In this document: piece after piece, positions 45,402 to 58,947 of the stretch | Layout of the letters: the number at the start of each line of letters is the position of its first letter | How positions within the stretch are numbered: the stretch's first letter is position 1 | Source: Ectobius pallidus | Lineage: Eukaryota; Arthropoda; Insecta; Blattodea; Ectobiidae | NCBI GenBank assembly: GCA_964059195.1 | Contig: CAXKWD010000006.1 | Location: forward strand, 134,786,039 to 134,850,038 | Length of the DNA stretch: 64,000 nucleotides | Direction: 5' to 3' | Notes under the pieces: generated by a model | The model's database searches: none | Seen by the model: only the letters and a program-made list of their open reading frames with translations | Told to the model about the DNA's origin: nothing | Made by a program: the position numbers and the translations under genes

Positions 45402-46995
45402 CACACATTGGTTGTGTTCATAACAAGCATGGCTAAACTATATAGTGTCCAGTATCTCTTCAACGACGTGTTATAGGCGGACAGTTGAGACAATTACATT
45501 AGTGCTCTGCAGTAACCAGATTGTAATGAGACTTGTAGCGAAGCTGTATCGTCAGAGAATTGGGTTTTCAACTTGCGCTTGATACAGGATATGAATACGC
45601 TCTTTTTCATCTCTCTTGCTCTTGTTGTAATCTGGTTCCTAGACTACTTTATTACACTCTTGGCAAAGAATCAAGCTAGTCCATTCTCCTGCTCTAAGAG
45701 GGGGAACGGATGCAAAAATATGAAAGCATTTTTATTTATTTATATTTTCCCAAGTTCTCTCCACCTCTTTCTATCTCTTTATTCCTCTCTCCCCCTCACT
45801 CACTCTCTCTCTCTCGCTCCCTCTCTATTTTCAGACATTGGGTGTAATAGTAACCCAGTCTGTGGCAGAATTAATTTATGCATACTAGTATCTTCGAGCA
45901 TAGTATTAAATTCTTTACCCCAATTTAAAATCTGTGTAAATGAAAGTGTACATGACTGCATGGTGTACTATAAGAATATGATAATAGAATTTTGTTGAGT
46001 ACATCTGTGTGTATATTAATTCTGTATGAACTTCTGTTTCGGCTCGTACAATTAAAAAAAAAAGATATATAATTCTTTTCGCGGGTTTATAACAACTAGG
46101 CTGATTAGGGCCTACTGTAACTTATTTATTCTTTAAAAAGTTGAGACTCATGCAAAGATGCATGATCACATACTAGCATATCATAAAATGGTGTTAAAGT
46201 TAGTGTAAAGTCAATTATATCTTCTTGTTGGGGCCTTGGTGTGTTTTTAGTGTGTAAAATATCCCCTACCAAGCTATTTGGAGATGCATTTAGGCCCTAA
46301 GTCAGGCCATCTTCTGTAATTAGTGGCACTGATGGTGAAGATTACTAATACGACGCCTATTGACAAAATATGAATGCTTTTAATGATTTATGCATTAACT
46401 CAAGACCATCATAATCATATGTTATAGGATAATTCTATGTTTACATGGTGTTTTTACGGAACTAATCCATTCTACACGGCTATTTTTACATGATGTTTTT
46501 ACTGGACCAATCCATTCTACATGGATAACAAATACTACTGATTTAGCATTTTTAATGATAGGTTTATACTGATGTGTACACTTTGAACAAGTGTCTTTGT
46601 AAATACATTTTAATATTGTAATGCAAATTATCAACCATTTAATATTTCTTTTTTCTCTGTAAATATGTAAATATGTTTTAATTTTTAACGCACCTGTTCA
46701 ACCATTTAACTTGCATAAGGTACAAAATAAATATTCTGTATAAAAATATTGTAATTTTCGAAGCAATCCCAAAATCATTTTAAGGTTTTGTATGTTATAT
46801 ATATATTTTTTTGAGGGTATAAGGTGGAAAACATCTCTTTAAATCTCATTTCATTGATAACCACCCTCAAAAGGAAAAATGAAATTTATCATTATTGTAA
46901 TTGTTATTATCACCATTAGCATCATTAGCATCAACACCCAGAAATTTTAACCCTGTTTGCCCTAAGCTATATTAATGCTGTAATTGTTTATATCG
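45402..46995. other. Non-coding interval
   Basis: CT-rich low complexity lies at about 45745-45835, inside a spurious 141-aa ORF. A 46-48 bp imperfect tandem pair is near 46437-46523 (tttacatggtgtttttac...ccattctacacgg). A small hairpin at 46805-46876 carries the terminal words of the 34.4-kb MITE. Confidence 0.5.
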
Positions 46996-47571
46996 TACAA
47001 GGTGTGTTTTTAAAGTAAGAACCGTTTACATATTTTGCCTCTGCAGCGATTTTGAGCAGACGCGATCACTTCCATTCATTAGGAAACCAGATGCAGGTGT
47101 GAGCGATCGTCACTTTGTGGTTTCCTATTGTTAGAACGTTTAGAAATGTTGAAAACAATCGAACGACCCGCCGACTGCGAAGTCAGGTCAGTGTTTCGTT
47201 TTTCGAATGCGAGACAATTTACGCCAGAATACATTAATCGCCAATTGTGTGAGCTTTATGGGGAAACAATAATGAGTGAGGAAGTTTAAAGAAGGTCGCG
47301 AAAATGTGCATGATGAGCCGCAGACCGGCTCGCCGACGATGATGTTGTGAAACAAGAAGTGCAGACTTGGTTTTCATCTCAGGCGGCACCATTCTTTGAC
47401 GAAGGCACATAAAAACTGGTTTCCCGTTATGGCAAGTGCCTGAATGACGGCGGTGACTATGTAAAAAAGTAGTGTAAGGTGTAAGGCAATGAATGATAAT
47501 AACGTATTTGGAAAATAATGTACTATTATTTAAAAAAAAATTATCGGTACTTACTTTTAAAACACGCATTA
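46996..47571 (+). mobile_element. Internally deleted mariner element
   Basis: TA dinucleotides flank termini that are inverted versions of each other: tgtgtttttaaagtaagaaccg at the left and cggtacttacttttaaaacac at the right. The 572-bp body retains the two ends of a transposase gene and lacks the middle, including all the catalytic aspartates. Confidence 0.88.
47146..47476 (+). pseudogene. mariner transposase N- and C-terminal remnants joined by deletion
   Basis: From the ATG at 47146 the frame reads CEVRSVFRFSNARQFTPEYI, then INRQLCELYGETIMSEEV and a stop; after a frameshift it reads GRENVHDEPQTGSPT. This is the helix-turn-helix region of mariner transposase. Then KLVSRYGKCLNDGGDYVKK, the family's extreme C-terminus, follows at once. 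The HDN/SPD catalytic region is missing. It cannot encode an active enzyme. Confidence 0.87.
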
Positions 47572-49339
47572 TCATTTCTAGGCACTAAAACAAATTAAAT
47601 TAAATTGCTGTATATTAAACGCACATATAAATACACTCACGTGATACACAATACTCCGAATCAGCAATGCTCGTGCCCGAGGCGTTGTTAATTATACAAA
47701 TTATAATTTTTTAGAGATTTAATTACATTACAGGGCTAATATGAAAATAAAAACATTATTGTGTGGAAGCATGAAAATACAACCGAAATTATACAAGAAG
47801 AGAACTAACGTTATTTTTATAATATAATTTACTTTGGAAATTATTGTTATCAGAAATGACCAAAATTGAATTATTTTTAATAATAGGCGTGAATAATCTT
47901 GGCTCAGATCTTTAGCAATGTTTCGGTCTAGCAGTAGTATAGCACTCTGGTGTATGGAGAGGATTGAAATTATTTTGTCTCGTGTTCCAGCTGTGAGAAT
48001 CGGATCTAAATCTAATTTAGTTATGAATTTATGTTAACATGATGAGTTCATTAAATTCAAGAGCAAATTAAATTATAGCCTTATTAAAAAGTTCGATCAG
48101 TTTGGTTTTCTGTCGTAATGGTTGGCTTTTGGATAGCGCGCCGCTCGTTAGACAGTTCACTAATTCACCGGATCGCGGTAATTATTGGGGAGCTGAAACA
48201 ACAATACTACAACAAACATATTAATTTAAGAGGCCCTTTACTTACCAAATTATCAAATTAGGTGTTGAAACTTTACGCCTTCATTCTCCACACATTATTT
48301 GTAACTCCTTAGAAAATTATTTATCAACAGACAATGGCACTAGCTAACTATCTAACTCGCCGTTGTTCATTTTGAGACTTCTGTACAATTTCCTGTCGAA
48401 TATTATCTTGAGTTCTTGTATGGTGTGCCTTTCGTTTTGTGCACGGGTTGATTTATTTTACCCCACTTTATGAATTCTGAGAAATTAAGAAACGGACAGC
48501 ACAGCACATCATAATCTGGGAATAGCTGCGCTACGACATCGACAGGTTACCTGCTTGCTACTCCTCTAGTGCGCGGCAAAAAGAAGTAGGGTCTCGCCCA
48601 TAGGAAAATCCCCGCACCGCGGCGCAAAGCATAACTGATCGCCCTCTAAACAGTAGGTGCGTGGGATGGCTTACAATAATAAAATGGGATTTTAGAATGT
48701 TTCATCCCAAATTGGTTTAATATGATTTTTGGTTTGTAAGTGATTTTTTGAAAATGACATCAAGTATGAAATTTATGATTCATTTTTAATAAAAAACATT
48801 GTTTTCATTATAAATTTCTGAGATAACAAACAAATGAGGAAGCTATTGTTGGTAAGTATTACACATTTTACGCAAACAATATGATAAGCGGCATTAACAG
48901 AGTAAGACGGTATAATATGTGGAAATGTAGAACTGTAGAACAAGTCGAGAAAAACGCAGCTGGCGCACGATCCATCCTGAGCTGTCATTTGATTTCTTTT
49001 CTAGCCTGGTTGTCTATTCTCAGACTGTTTTAGTAGATTTCCATGACAGTTAATGCATTATAAACAGACAAATCGTACAAATAAACAATTGTGGGTTATC
49101 ACGTTACTAGACATCCATTTGTCCGTTTAATATTCCCAGCACATGGCACATTTGGGTTCAGTGTCTGAACTTAGATCATATATACCTGGCTTTATTAACA
49201 CCCAGGGTGACCTGCATTCAGTACAGGACGTCAATACGAGATTAGAGAAGTTCGTGTCTTCTGTTCTCACTTATCCGATGCTGTCCTGTAAGTTTTGAGT
49301 CTCAGACTTCGACTTATAACCATATGACTTAATTTATTT
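47572..49339. other. Interval without recognisable features
   Basis: AT-rich, short ORFs only. The segment 48520-48660 is GC-richer, but no gene or repeat signature is evident. Confidence 0.4.
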
Positions 49340-50037
49340 CTTTATAATATTTGAGGTCAAGACCGTATTCAAATGTGAAATTAGTTAAAGATTACCTTGC
49401 TCGGTTGCCGTAGCAAACGGAGAAAAAAGAGCATCGCTAAAATCGATTGTTTGAATAACTTAGGTCGCATCAGTTTGCCGCTCGTTTCGATTTTGTTAAC
49501 CCAGTTTTGTTGACTCAGTTTATAACATTACGACACGCAGAGATAAGATTTTTTTACACAGGCAGACAGAAGGGAATCATGAATGCATTCCTAGACGGGA
49601 AAGCATTGAATGATTTTGACGAAAATCACTATTTTGGGGGTTTTTGGGCTAGGGAACTCGAAGCTGTGGTCGTTTTTTCCCGGGCGGGGTACTTTAATTT
49701 TAAAATGTATCTCGTAGCCGGATTATTAGCTTTTTAATTATTAATCGTTTTAATTATTTATGCATGATTTGGATGAGGTTCGTGATTCTTTGTTCGTTTG
49801 AGCCGTTTCATTTTGAGTCTGTATGCCTATATGTTAGCATAAGATTCGTTTTATTCGTTTAATTATTTCTATTTACTACGTAAAACAATATAATTAAGAA
49901 TTAAATTACGTAATTCCTGCAATTTATGTAAAAACAATGCTAGTGTTAATAAATATGTTTTAGTTATTTTTATCTTTAGTAAATTAATTAATTAATTAAA
50001 ACGTGTACAGTTGAGTAACTAATCGCGGATGATGCCA
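49340..50037 (+). mobile_element. Helitron-like non-autonomous repeat, copy 2
   Basis: Diverged copy of 36410-37113: shared order of accgtattcaa, gttgccgtagcaaacgg, aaaaagagcat, cgcagaga, tcgttttttc and ttaattatttatgcat. Its right-end hairpin has decayed (aatcgcggatgatgcc), and it lacks the CTAG seen in copy 1. Confidence 0.55.
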
Positions 50038-50109
50038 GTTTTAAACAATTACATATTTTCTTAATAAGTTTCCTGCCCTTCGAAATAAGCTAATTGGGAT
50101 GAGACGATT

Positions 50110-50400
50110 AAAATTAGTACTGGAACTATTTAAAAACGTGACCGCCCGGGTTCGTAGTTGGGTCAGCTCTTTGAATTTTTCTGAGGTAGGGATAACTGAG
50201 GTGGGTGCATTCAGCCTCGTAAAGACAAATGAGAAGCTATTTGATATGGAAGCAGCGACTCCGTCATGGGAACCATCAATAAAGGTTCTATATGTCAACA
50301 TGCTGGCTTCAACCGAAGTCCTGCCCTGAAGCCAGAAGACGTACGTAGAAGACTCAGCGTCAGATGGTAGTCACTGTCTCTTACGGGAAATTCCGCTAAG
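50110..50400 (+). mobile_element. SINE family B, diverged copy
   Basis: Aligns with the family B body: cgcccgggttcg, then atttttctgaggtaggga, gtgcattcagcctcgt and gaagcagcgactccg. The A-box end is decayed and no TSD is visible, so it is much older than the copy at 22143. Confidence 0.8.
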
Positions 50401-53400
50401 GAGGAGTTCAGTCACGCTAAGAACAGTTTAACGATAAGTAAAGGAAAGAAGAAAAAAGTGTCATCTGTGATAATGAATTACGGATAATAAAAAAGGTTAA
50501 CAACAACCAAGACAAGAGGAAACAGTCATAACTTTTAGAGCCAGCTGTGGTAATGATTGTTGGGTAATAAAAAGAAAGCAAACGTTAGATACAGAAATTA
50601 AGTTTCTACGGAAGACCTAAGGGAAACTTCATTCTAAATAATGTATGCCTTCGCCCGCGTTTGAACTGGTGTACCACTCCATTAATGCAGACGTTATATT
50701 TAGAATAATGCAGTGGATCGAAAAAATAAGTTATGAAAGTTATCGTCAATACATAAAGAATGGATCAATAGTCGGAGTGCCAATCACTTCATATTTATTC
50801 TTAAGAAGATGCTAAGAAAATACGCCATTCACTCTACAAAATTTATCGATGAGCGAAATTTATTAAGCGATTACTTTTTTGATAGACTGTAAAAATCTGA
50901 CACCGTCAGAATTTCACCTGTACAGTATAGGCTATTAACCCCTCACTGGAAAGCATCGAAGCGGCGATTTCAAGCAGTTCGTTATAACTTACAATTGGTG
51001 ATATCTCGCCCATTTTATTAGGTTACTTTAGGTTAGGTTAATATAATAATTATGCTATTTTAACATTAATAACTTAGTGCCAAATCTATTCTGAAAGTTT
51101 TCCATACTATAAAGTCACTTAATCAAAAAGTATAAAAAAAATAATTGATAAACAACACTTACTAGATATCGAGAGGACTGAAAAAATAATTATGAACGAG
51201 ACGAAAAAAGACATGAATTAGAAAGTATTAGAAAAGGTAATCGAATGCAAATAGCAAGGTATCAAAGATAAGAACATATTTTTATAACGCAGACAGAAGA
51301 AAATAACATATTTTAGAAGTCTTAATTACCTACTTCATACGGAAATTACAGTACAATGCAGATTCGTTGTAAAATATCTCCTTAGTTGTTTAGTATTTGT
51401 AGTTATATTCAACATTAAAACAAACGACACAAATCGTGCATTTCTTAAAGAAATAAATCGTCTATGTCAAATCCCTAAGTTTCTTGGAGATCTTTTTATA
51501 CTGTTGCTCTATCTCTTGTCCTAAATCAGTTCCATATATATTTTCTGTGTCTTTATTACTGGGAACCCATTTTTCTCTCTTCTTCGTCGTATTTTTAGCT
51601 ATATTTATGTTGTCTTATTTATCTCATATGTAGGAACAGGGATAGCATACGAGATCTGTTTGAAGGGTCAGTCACCCAGGAGGTCATACATGCTTTCCAT
51701 TTACATAAGTATGTAAGTTATGAGTTCCTTACAACTTCCACACGAGTGTAATAGGCCGTAAAATTTCTAAACTAAATAAACAGCAGCACGAGGACATTAG
51801 GAATTCTAGAAATGATGAGAAACATATTCGCAGTTCTTTACGGGAGGAAAAAACACAAATATTCCGCTGGCAGAATTTCAGGAACTGATCTCTGAATGTG
51901 ACTGCATATTAGAGATCATAAATATAAGCCGAATGATCTCGGGGGACACAATGATGTCTTTTTTCCGCGCTGTAATAAATCTGGTAATAATGTGGTCGCG
52001 CTAAGCTCATAAAAAATCCTTGATTTGGAAGACGCAGCGACAACAGCGCATTCTACAGTCAAAACTTAATTAACCTCTTCCCGAGAGTTTGCTAATGTAA
52101 TTATGCATTCCTTTCAAACTGAGCACAAAACATTCCAGAATGCATCGTGTTTAAGGGCGATAGACTGTTATAAGGTGTTTACTGGAAACCTAGAAGCTGC
52201 TAAGACAGTCCAAGACTATATATAAATTTATTAATGGTAATATTACTACTAAAATAATGTTTCTTTCTCAGACATGCATTATTCCATATTTTACCAATTT
52301 TATTAATCTGTTGTAGACTATATGTTTGATACTACACGTAGTGTATAAAGTAACAGAGTGAAGGGAGAATTCCTTGGCTGGCAGGGAACACTAAACTAAA
52401 CGAAATATATAGTAATCCATAAGTTTAAATGCACTGCAAACTAGTGCCAGCAAAATTTCCGAATCTAGTTAAACCACGACCGTGGATTATTTTTTTTTTT
52501 TTTTTTAATTATAGTTTCCCTCACTTTCTGCTACCGTTAGGGTTTCAGGAAGTACCATCCAACCGAAAATAGAGGCTTCGATTCCGCCGTATTTTATCTC
52601 CCTTCAGGTAGTACCAATGGAAACGTCCTCAGGAACTGGATTTGATAGATGGCTGAGACAATTTTGAAGGATCTGGAGTTAAGAGAAAAAATGTCAAGCC
52701 GCTATCCTGGATCGAAGTCGTGACATCAAGTCTCTGATGAGGAGGGCCCGGATTCTTTCCTTGCCAGCTAATTCTCATCTTTTAACATAGTTATTCGTTT
52801 AAATGTCATTTCAGCCGCATAGTTCAATCTTACAAAATCTAAAATGGGCTAAATAAGATGTTAAAAGCTAAAAAATGGCTAAATCTGCTTTTTAATTAAA
52901 ATACTTAAAATATTAATAATATAAAATTAATATAATTAGGCTATTATTGTTCAAAACTTACATTTTAAATACTTGCATACATTTTTCATCATGCTCATTG
53001 TTGTCAGTACAATATTTTGTAAGATAAAATACAGGATTGTATTTTGTAATTCTGTCATTTTGTACCCCATTATTCCGGTAAAGGAAATCGTTAGTGAACC
53101 GAAATCCGCGGTTTCTATAGAATCAAATTAAAATTAGGTTTATAAAAACCTAAAAACGGGCCCTGTGATGGTTACTTTTAAATTTATTCACACCGCTTCA
53201 ATACGTAAACTAGAAGAAAAATCTACAATGTATATCTTTACGAAACTGTACTTTCTTTTAACTCTTTAACAAATTTTGCAAACTCCAAACGCGTTAGCAG
53301 ACTTGCAGGACACAACCGTAAATTTACTTTAAAAGTAGAAAATACGTCACAGTGGCTTTAAATAAGAGAGTGGCGGTGTGCTTCGTTGCAAATAATTTTA

Positions 53401-55298
53401 TTTTATTATTATTATTATTATTGTTATTATTATTTATACACAGTTATCATAAGGTATGGGCTGGTAGTTTCTAATTTCCACATTTTGCATTTAGAATTGT
53501 GAAAAATACAAAACATATAGGCCTACAGTGTTCATACTACAAAAATAATATTAGGCCTAATCATTTAATTATTTTTATTAAATTTTTTGTTATAAACACT
53601 GCAAAATAAATGTTATAATTTTATTTAAAATATCTCTGAATATGTTGAATGCAAATTTATGAATTTTAAAAAACGAAGCTGGAACATTCTCCATGGGCAT
53701 TTTCATTTTCTTAGACAATTCCATAATGCTGTCGCAATGAATACTAATTTTTTAAAGTTAAATTGTGAACAAAATATATTTATTCCCATCCTGAGATCCT
53801 TCAAAACAGATTATTTATGTCGTCATATGAAGACAATGAAATGATAAAATGTATGCTAATATTTCAGCTATTTATCGTGCATGGTTTCGGAGTTATTCCA
53901 CTCTGAACTTCATCAATATAGTGAATAACATACGACGAGAAAAAAAAAAAAACTGAATTTCAAAGTCCGTAGAAAAAGTCAAGCTCGCTGTTCAGACACT
54001 GTAAAACAGCTGTTTGATGCGTAAAAAGGTGTTGTACAAAAATGTGGCTTACAAAAAGATTTGCAGGAAGAATTTGGGTTTATAAATTAAACTTTTTTTT
54101 TAATTCCTCAGATTTCGTCCAGCCTATTCTCTTAATCTCCAGGTAAGGATAAAACTAATAGCAGTGAACTTTTCTCGCTCTATTCAATTATGCAGGTCGG
54201 GGGTTAGAAGCTAAATGAAACACGAACCATAGTGTATGGCGGTACCCATTTATAAGGTTTCTTTTAAAATTATTTACATGACTTGGAGATTATGAACAGT
54301 GAAAATGTTAATTTTAAAAAAAGATCTACATTCTTCGAAAGCTAATTTAGGGGCGTCTACGCTGCCGTAGGAACTATTAATACTTAAAGAGAAACACTCT
54401 TTTATGAACATTTTAAGGTAAATGTCATGACCTAAACTTTGACATTTCCGCTTAAACGATTTTTCATCAAGAAGAACAATGTATGTGACAATGTCCTTGT
54501 AAGAAAACGAAAACATTGAATGAAGGAAAACTTACTCCTACAACAGTACAACACGCCACAAGATTATAGTCTGACAAATAGACTACCCACTAACAATGTT
54601 CACAAGTTTTCATAACATTCAAAACGAATAATCTATTATTGGTTAATCGGAGCGAAGAATAAAAAGCTGAATGTTTACTGATAAAAACTGGTACAGTTCT
54701 GACGCAAGTTCTAAGTGATGGTACGTTCGATTGACACAAAATTTTAAATATAAACACATGATGGAAAGGTTGTGACAGATTAAAAATTCAATATCATGGC
54801 AGTCTGATTCAACCTTTCCACTTTAGCTTACACTAGGCTAGTGTGAAAGAAATATCATAAATACCGAACCTTATAAGCCAGACGTGAAGGAACCCGATTT
54901 TTTATTTTCGAAAAGGGCATCAAAAATAGAGATCAAAATTAATCCCATATTATATCTATGGGAAAGTCTATGGATTTAGAGTAATGTAGGAAAAATAATG
55001 TTCATTTCTGCAAGTAGGCCTATGCTCATTAATTTGATGTCAGTTAACATTATCCTATGAACACGGGTCGGTTTTTGGTTCAGGAGAGAAGGATGGAGGG
55101 GAATAAGACAATAATTAAGTTGAGGGTTAGCAAATGCTTCGTATCCTCCAACACGAAAAAGGGATAGGAGAAGGGGTGGGGAGTGGGCTTGGAAGACCCG
55201 GTTATCAACATAAACCCCTGCACATTATATCGGAAATATTCTGGGCATTCGACTGTACCATTATGATTTACTTGACATTATTTTAGGAATAGGCCTAC
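50401..55298. other. Long interval with no recognised gene
   Basis: AT-rich, with short unsupported ORFs. Microsatellite (TTA)n at about 53399-53432 and a T-run at 52491-52506. Segment 52744-53166 has facing agggcccg/cgggccct termini and ctaaaaatgg words, suggestive of a decayed hAT-type MITE. Segment 51900-52150 lacks repeat signatures and contains taattatgcattcc. Confidence 0.4.
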
Positions 55299-55615
55299 TA
55301 TAATAAATTAATGGGGTACGCCGTAGCGTAGTGGTAGAGGCGCTGCGCTTCAGACCGGAAGGTCGCGGGTTCGATCCCCGTTGAGGTCATTGGAGTTTTT
55401 CAATTGTCCTAATCCTTCTGGCGGCACTGTGGTCCTGGAGTCGACTCAGCCTCCAACACAAATGAGTACCGGGAGCAATCCTGGGGGTAAGGCTGACAAC
55501 CTTACCATCTTAATGTTCCGATAATCTAAAAATCTGGGAGCCTCAGCCTCCTGGAACCCTCTGGGCCTTCATGGTTTGTAATGGGGAGCACTTTACTTTA
55601 CTTTATAATAAATTA
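55299..55615 (+). mobile_element. tRNA-headed SINE, family A copy 2
   Basis: The 12-bp TSD TATAATAAATTA lies at 55299-55310 and 55604-55615. The head reads tagcgtagtggtagaggcg (A box) and gcgggttcgatccccg (B box). The body matches the SINE at 18712-19035, and the tail is (CTTTA)n. Confidence 0.95.
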
Positions 55616-56092
55616 TTATAGCTGCTGGACGCTCTGATAAATTTAGTGCATTTGAAAAGAACACACAGAGATGTAGAATGCGATAGGAATTGAGATTTGG
55701 CAGACAACAAACTGGTAGGAATTCGGGAAGTGTAAGTGAACTGTAGCGCTGGTTGTTATAAAGTTGAACATCTCGATTTCAATCTTCACCACGGTTTCGA
55801 CTTGGCTCGGTACCAACAAGCATCCAATGCAATCCATGACCGAGTGTATTCATCACTCCAGTCTACCCTTTGTACCATGAAATTTTTATTGTTTTACGAA
55901 ATACGATCTCCTCAACGTACGGAAAAATACAGTATGATTAAATTTTGTTTAGACATTTATAAGTGGAAATTACATCGGTTAACACTTATGTAATTTTATT
56001 GTAAACAGCATTTATTTAATTAAAAAAACACGAATTATAAAACGGAAATTATAATCTTAGAAACTGAATAAGACCTATTCTTTCACTACATA

Positions 56093-56690
56093 TACAGAGT
56101 GATTCGAAAAGTTATGTCAAAACTTATGGATCGTGTAGAGTTCATATACAACATTTATCGTATAGGAACTCATGGTCTGGGAAATGTTCGTGAGTCAGTA
56201 CAAGGCACATTTAGGACGTAGCCTACATGGTAGACAGCTTACCAATACTCTTTTGAACAAAGGAAGCATAAAATTGCACATCAGTGTAACATTTAATAAT
56301 GTTGAATTGTACAACAAATGATGTTCAAAATGGCGACCAACATTTTCAATGCAAGAAACATAGGCGCACCCTCCCAAATAGCCCAGGAATATTTCGAATC
56401 TCATCACATGCTGCAAGAATCCTGGTCAGTAACGTTTCTGGGTCGTCTACTGGTGTTTCAAAAACGAGGCTCTTAATATGACTCCAAAAGAAAAAATCCA
56501 TAAGCGACAAATCAGGGGCCATGTGATCGGACCTCTTCCTTTTCCGATCCAACTTTCGGGATATGTGCCATGGGTTTTTGTCAAAAGTATTAACACAGTA
56601 AGGTGCAAGAAATAAACATGCACCCAATAAGTGGGAAAACTTTTATTTTGCAACCCAGCATTATGCCCTCAACCTTAATAAGATTAACGT
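56093..56690 (-). mobile_element. Decayed Tc1/mariner-type element
   Basis: The left end is TA followed by cagagtgattcgaaaag, a terminus typical of this group. On the minus strand it contains a broken DDE transposase. The right end is not defined. Confidence 0.65.
56300..56560 (-). pseudogene. DDE transposase C-terminal part with frameshifts
   Basis: The minus strand reads WIGKGRGPITWP in one frame, then PDLSLMDFFFWSHIKSLVFE and TPVDDPETLLTRILAACDEI in another, then CIENVGRHFEHHL in a third. This order matches the insect mariner-like DDE_3 family (WPPRSPDLTPLDFFLWGHLK...RHFEHLL). At least two frameshifts separate the pieces, so it is a pseudogene. Confidence 0.8.
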
Positions 56691-58648
56691 AAGCTTATTT
56701 CAAATATGTTTATTTCTGCTCGTAGTATGTGGTAGTAAAAGCTAATAAGAAGACCTAATAGCCCTATAAAAATATGAAACCAACCTCTGTAATATTGGAT
56801 AATTGTTATTACTGAGCATGTTGATACCAGTAATTACTTGTTAGTTGTTTTCTTATTATGTCTTCTGAAGTTAGCTAATGAGCCATGGCAGATGAGGGAT
56901 GAAGCCATTTTCATGTAGCGTGTCATGAACTATAGCAGTATATAAACATAGTTGCTTTTAAGGTAATGACTGAGAATGTTTATTCGATTATCTTAGTATG
57001 AAAGCCAAGGTGTGGCCAATCTTATCCTCTCCTTTCTCATAAACAACTGTCCCAGTTCACTTTATCCCCATTAGGTAAATTAATCGGCTTTCATTTGCTT
57101 ATCATACTGAACCTCCATGGTCCACTGTCGACTACTGATCTAGAAGCCTCGGCATGATCGGAGATAGAGAGTACTAATCTAGATTCAGCTTCTTGATTAA
57201 TGTATTGTCCCTACAATAATAATATCGCTACGGCTGTGGGAGGTGACATGCTGACCACTTGCCCCAAATTGGGCCTTCTACTAATGATGCTGTTAGACAG
57301 TGCTGTATCATGTTTCCTTCTCTCTCCACAGAATATAGAGCTTCAGAATTAGTTACACCCTTCTTAAGCTTAACTTTTTTGGGCTACTCCACAGTCACAC
57401 TGTTTTTTTTACAGTAAATGCGGCATATCCCTACCCAGGGTTGGTCGAATAGTATACGTCTAAGTATTATACACGCGAAATACATGTAAAATACGATATG
57501 TAAAAACAGTTTTATACATGTACAGTAATAAACTAACCATTATTGATTTTGACAAACACCCACTACTTCATTATTTCTATCGTCTAATTCTATCATTTTT
57601 ATACACAAAATATTGAGTGCAATTGCAAATTAATTTCAGTCACTTTAACATAACTCTTGATTTGAGTTAAGCGTCATAACTATTCTTTGATATCACTATA
57701 CCACATGGATATGTGCAGCCTCATTAAATATAACTTGCATACTTACTGTTTAAATTCTTGCTTCTGTTAAATAACTGGACCCACATAGTTCTTCTGGGTT
57801 ATAAGTACACTGCTTCGCAGTAAGAGGTCTATGGATTTTAAATATCAATCTTTCTATTTAGTTTTGAAACTTTGTAATTTTAATTGTAGTTTACAAGAAG
57901 ATACCATATATTTTTCACCGATGTACACTTAATGCTGTGGAGTAAAATTCTGTTTGTCGACATCAGCTATTGTTTCTGTCCATGTGTAAGTAGCTGTGGG
58001 TGTAGTAATTGAGTTACTGCATAAACAAGCTCTAAATTAGAATTCTGCTCCAGAGGTTTCCAATTCTAGTTGTTCAACTGTATGTAAAATTTATAAAATG
58101 AAACAAAGTTAGTGTCGTAAAAGTTTTTTCCCCGTATTTTACGTTTATTAAGCGTTTTTTTACACTGATCGATTCAGGTAAAACAGTGGATAGAAACTAC
58201 AGCCCTATCCTGTCAGCCGAATTAGTTTTCCCTCATCCTTTTAACACACCTTACCTTAATGCAGTTGTAAATTGCATCCAAAAAGTCAGGAATAATTTAC
58301 TTGTAGCTGGCTACGACACTATAAAGAAGTATTTTAAAAGCGATAGCTGGCTCCTGTAGAGGAAAAAGAAAAAAGGTAATAATTTCACTTTTGCTGGTAT
58401 AGCAGTTCACATAAAAGTGTCAATTTTTTTACTTTAGGAGTTACCTATATTCTTTAAGATCTTCAATTTCAAATTATCTTTCGTTGCAAGGAGTTTCAAT
58501 AGGAATAGTGTTTAGAAGTTCTCTTTAGGGATGACAGAAATATTGAAGTGGGCTTCTAGACTACTTATCCTAGAAACCTGAAATGTTGCACACTTACTAA
58601 AATGTAAACAAATTAAAATCTTACCCTTCATTTTAATATCCGATTTGT
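56691..58648. other. Interval without recognisable features
   Basis: AT-rich; no ORF of 60 codons or more, repeat boundary or inverted repeat noticed. Confidence 0.45.
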
Positions 58649-58947
58649 TTTTGAGATATTAGATTTGATTAGATTAGATTAGATAATGACGGGTAGTGTA
58701 AGCCCTTCTCGGCTTCTCAACACTGCGACCTTAATAGATCAATTGTGAATATCCTATAGAAGTCACCACTTTAATTAAAGGCTTTTTAATATAGCCTATA
58801 ATTTTCCTGAGTGATGTCCAGTCCTGAACCCGGGAAATTTTTGTTGATGAAAAACCCATTACCCGGCCGGTAATCGAACCCGGACCGCCAGGGTGGAAGG
58901 CAAGTGTACTACCTATACACCCATGGCGGCGGACTTTTGGGATATTA
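58649..58947 (-). mobile_element. tRNA-headed SINE, family D
   Basis: The TSD ttttgagatatta (58649-58661) and ttttgggatatta (58935-58947) has one mismatch. The minus-strand head carries gggtgtataggtagtacac (A box) and gtccgggttcgattacc (B box); the tail is (CTAAT)n at 58662-58685. Confidence 0.9.

Noticed and set aside
45573..45998. 141-aa hydrophobic ORF next to the 5' LTR of the Gag-only element
   Set aside because: Contains a CT-rich low-complexity block and lies outside the TSD; no signal of a real protein family.
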